Made by a program: the position numbers and the translations under genes
Assembly: GCA_034437895.1 (NCBI GenBank)
Contig: DAOTTO010000579.1
Coordinates: forward strand, 1 to 14,734
Reading direction: 5' to 3'
DNA length: 14,734 bases
DNA from: JANRLJ01 sp034437895
GTDB lineage: Bacteria > Chloroflexota > Anaerolineae > Aggregatilineales > Phototrophicaceae
In this document: piece by piece, positions 13,750 to 14,734 of the stretch
How positions within the stretch are numbered: the stretch's first letter is position 1
How the letters are laid out: each line of letters opens with the position of its first letter
The notes under the pieces: generated by a model
What the model was told of the DNA's origin: nothing
Seen by the model: the letters and a program-made list of their open reading frames with translations, nothing else
Databases searched by the model: none

Positions 13750-14472
13750 ATGTTCCTCCAAGAACATGACCACACAATTGCGGATTTACAAGCTGACCGC
13801 GAAACACGCGAGCGCTTGTTCCGCGTAGCAGCACACGATTTAAAAAATCCCATCGCTAATTTGCGTATGGTTGAATATATGCTGCGCGACAGCTTTACTA
13901 CCGATCCTATTGCGGGACAATTGGTAGATACGATGCAGCTTTCGCTGGATGCAATGGAGCAGGTCGTTGCAGATTTTCTGGATGTCGTCATCATCCAAAG
14001 CGGCAAGATTGATCTCCACCTCAAACCGATTGAACTGGGCAAGATCATCTATAACCAAGTGTTGCAATACACCATGAACGCCACCCGCAAAGAGATTACG
14101 CTTAAATTGGGTGAACTTAAAGGTGCGGTCATGGCGGATCAGGCGCGGCTAGATCAAGTCGTGAGCAATTTATTGAGCAACGCGCTCAAATATTCGCCGC
14201 GCCATACGACTGTCTCGCTTTGGGTGGAGCAAGTGGGTGATAAGCTGCGGCTGAATATCTCCGATCAAGGTCCCGGCATCCCGCAGGAAGAGCGTTCTAT
14301 GTTGTTTACCGAATTTGGCAAGCTCACGCCGCGCCCGACAGGTGAAGAAACAAGCACCGGATTGGGGCTGTGGATTGTTAAACAACTTGCCGAGATGATG
14401 GACGGACAAGTGGGCGTAGACTGCCCCCACGACGGCGGCAGCATCTTCTGGGTGGAACTGCCTGCTTGCTAA
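13750..14472 (+). CDS. soluble sensor-less histidine kinase
   Basis: A 240-residue two-component kinase consisting of only the dimerisation and catalytic parts. A short coiled coil (1-25) leads into the HisKA H-box FRVAAHDLKNPIANL with phospho-accepting H29. The HATPase_c domain has the N-box SNLLSNALKY (139-148) with N140/N144, the G1 box DQGPGIP (172-178) and the G2 box TGLGLWIVK (203-211). No PAS, GAF or membrane segment is encoded, so any signal must come from a partner protein. GGAG 6 nt before the ATG sets the start. The upstream 214 bp are intergenic, so the gene is not simply the 3' part of a visible longer gene. No receiver gene is adjacent. Confidence 0.93.
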   Translation: MFLQEHDHTIADLQADRETRERLFRVAAHDLKNPIANLRMVEYMLRDSFTTDPIAGQLVDTMQLSLDAMEQVVADFLDVVIIQSGKIDLHLKPIELGKIIYNQVLQYTMNATRKEITLKLGELKGAVMADQARLDQVVSNLLSNALKYSPRHTTVSLWVEQVGDKLRLNISDQGPGIPQEERSMLFTEFGKLTPRPTGEETSTGLGLWIVKQLAEMMDGQVGVDCPHDGGSIFWVELPAC

Positions 14473-14500
14473 AATCTAATCTCATCATGATCTTTTTATG

Positions 14501-14529
14501 AAAACGGCGTAAAAATGCGTCGTTTTTTA
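14501..14529 (+). terminator. intrinsic terminator after the histidine kinase gene
   Basis: Stem AAAACGGCG (14501-14509) / CGTCGTTTT (14518-14526) with one G-U pair, 8-nt loop, and a T-run through 14528. It lies 28 nt after the stop codon and separates the kinase gene from the convergent transposase gene. Confidence 0.75.
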
Positions 14530-14552
14530 TTACTAAATTTTTCTCATAGAAC

Positions 14553-14734
14553 TCATTGAGACTTTTCCTCAGCGAGTAGGTGACGGAGATTGATGAGGGC
14601 GTAAACGATGAAATATGCGCCCATGAAATGAGCTGCTTTGCGGTCAAAGCGCACTAGCAAGGCGCGAAATTTGTCGATCCAGGCAAACGTGCGTTCACAG
14701 CTAAAGCGCAGCTTGTAGACTTCAGGGCTAAACA
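14553..14734 (-). CDS. IS5-type transposase, C-terminal 59 residues (runs off window)
   Basis: The minus strand is open from the right window edge to a TGA at 14555-14553. The encoded 59 residues include FSCERTFAWIDKFRALLVRF, then a DRKAAHFMGAYF stretch and ALINLRHLL. This matches the C-terminal signature of IS5-family DDE transposases, in which the Glu of the (V/C)ER(T/S)FxW motif is the last acid of the DDE triad, followed by a short helical tail. Only the 3' end is inside the window, so integrity of the element cannot be judged and no terminal inverted repeat can be confirmed. The fragment ends just beyond the kinase terminator. Confidence 0.85.
   Translation of the reverse strand, partial: FSPEVYKLRFSCERTFAWIDKFRALLVRFDRKAAHFMGAYFIVYALINLRHLLAEEKSQ

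Noticed and set aside
14378..14647. 89-residue minus-strand open frame at the right end
   Set aside because: It uses a different frame from the recognisable transposase C-terminus and runs antisense into the histidine kinase; the 14553-14734 frame has the family signature.

Overview
The window looks like a chromosomal stretch of a Chloroflexota bacterium, probably close to Anaerolineae. This is an inference from the gene types: a giant kinase-like receptor with a Thr/Pro-rich extracellular linker, a Uma2 nuclease, HEAT-repeat proteins, and a VapBC-type pair of the sort common in Chloroflexota and cyanobacteria. GC content is moderate. No rRNA, tRNA or CRISPR array was seen.

Left part (1-4254, all + strand): a two-gene toxin-antitoxin cassette (small antitoxin plus PIN toxin) sits directly in front of a PcrA/UvrD helicase gene. 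The leader and ATG of the antitoxin (1-51) recur almost perfectly as the leader and ATG of pcrA (713-763), so the cassette is bracketed by 51-bp direct repeats. pcrA is followed at short spacing by a Uma2-type PD-(D/E)XK nuclease and a DEDDh 3'-5' exonuclease, a likely DNA-processing operon.

Middle (4255-8967): a tiny heptad array and a 63-bp MITE-like element with an 8-bp target duplication precede a HEAT-repeat protein with a SHOCT-like tail. Convergent to it is a TipA-type MerR regulator with a textbook 19-bp-spacer promoter and a strong internal ribosome binding site in front of its ligand-binding domain. Four further minus-strand genes follow: a family 4 uracil-DNA glycosylase with a clamp-binding-like C-terminus, a stand-alone response regulator receiver, D-aminoacyl-tRNA deacylase, and a DinB-fold protein whose stop codon lies in a 13-unit heptad array.

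Right part (9174-14734): a 1453-residue membrane-spanning protein with a degenerate N-terminal kinase domain, a long helical middle, one transmembrane segment, a Thr/Pro linker and an extracytoplasmic beta-rich domain. Next come a short soluble histidine kinase with an inverted repeat in its leader and a terminator behind it, and finally the 3' end of an IS5-type transposase gene entering from beyond the right edge on the minus strand.

Themes are DNA repair (PcrA, exonuclease, UDG, perhaps Uma2) and signalling (TipA-like, receiver, kinase-like receptor, histidine kinase), interspersed with traces of mobile or repeat DNA. The most distinctive observations are the leader-duplicating toxin-antitoxin cassette, the UDG with an apparent Cys-to-His ligand change and a terminal QLKLF, the internal TipAS-like start, the MITE, and the degenerate receptor kinase.
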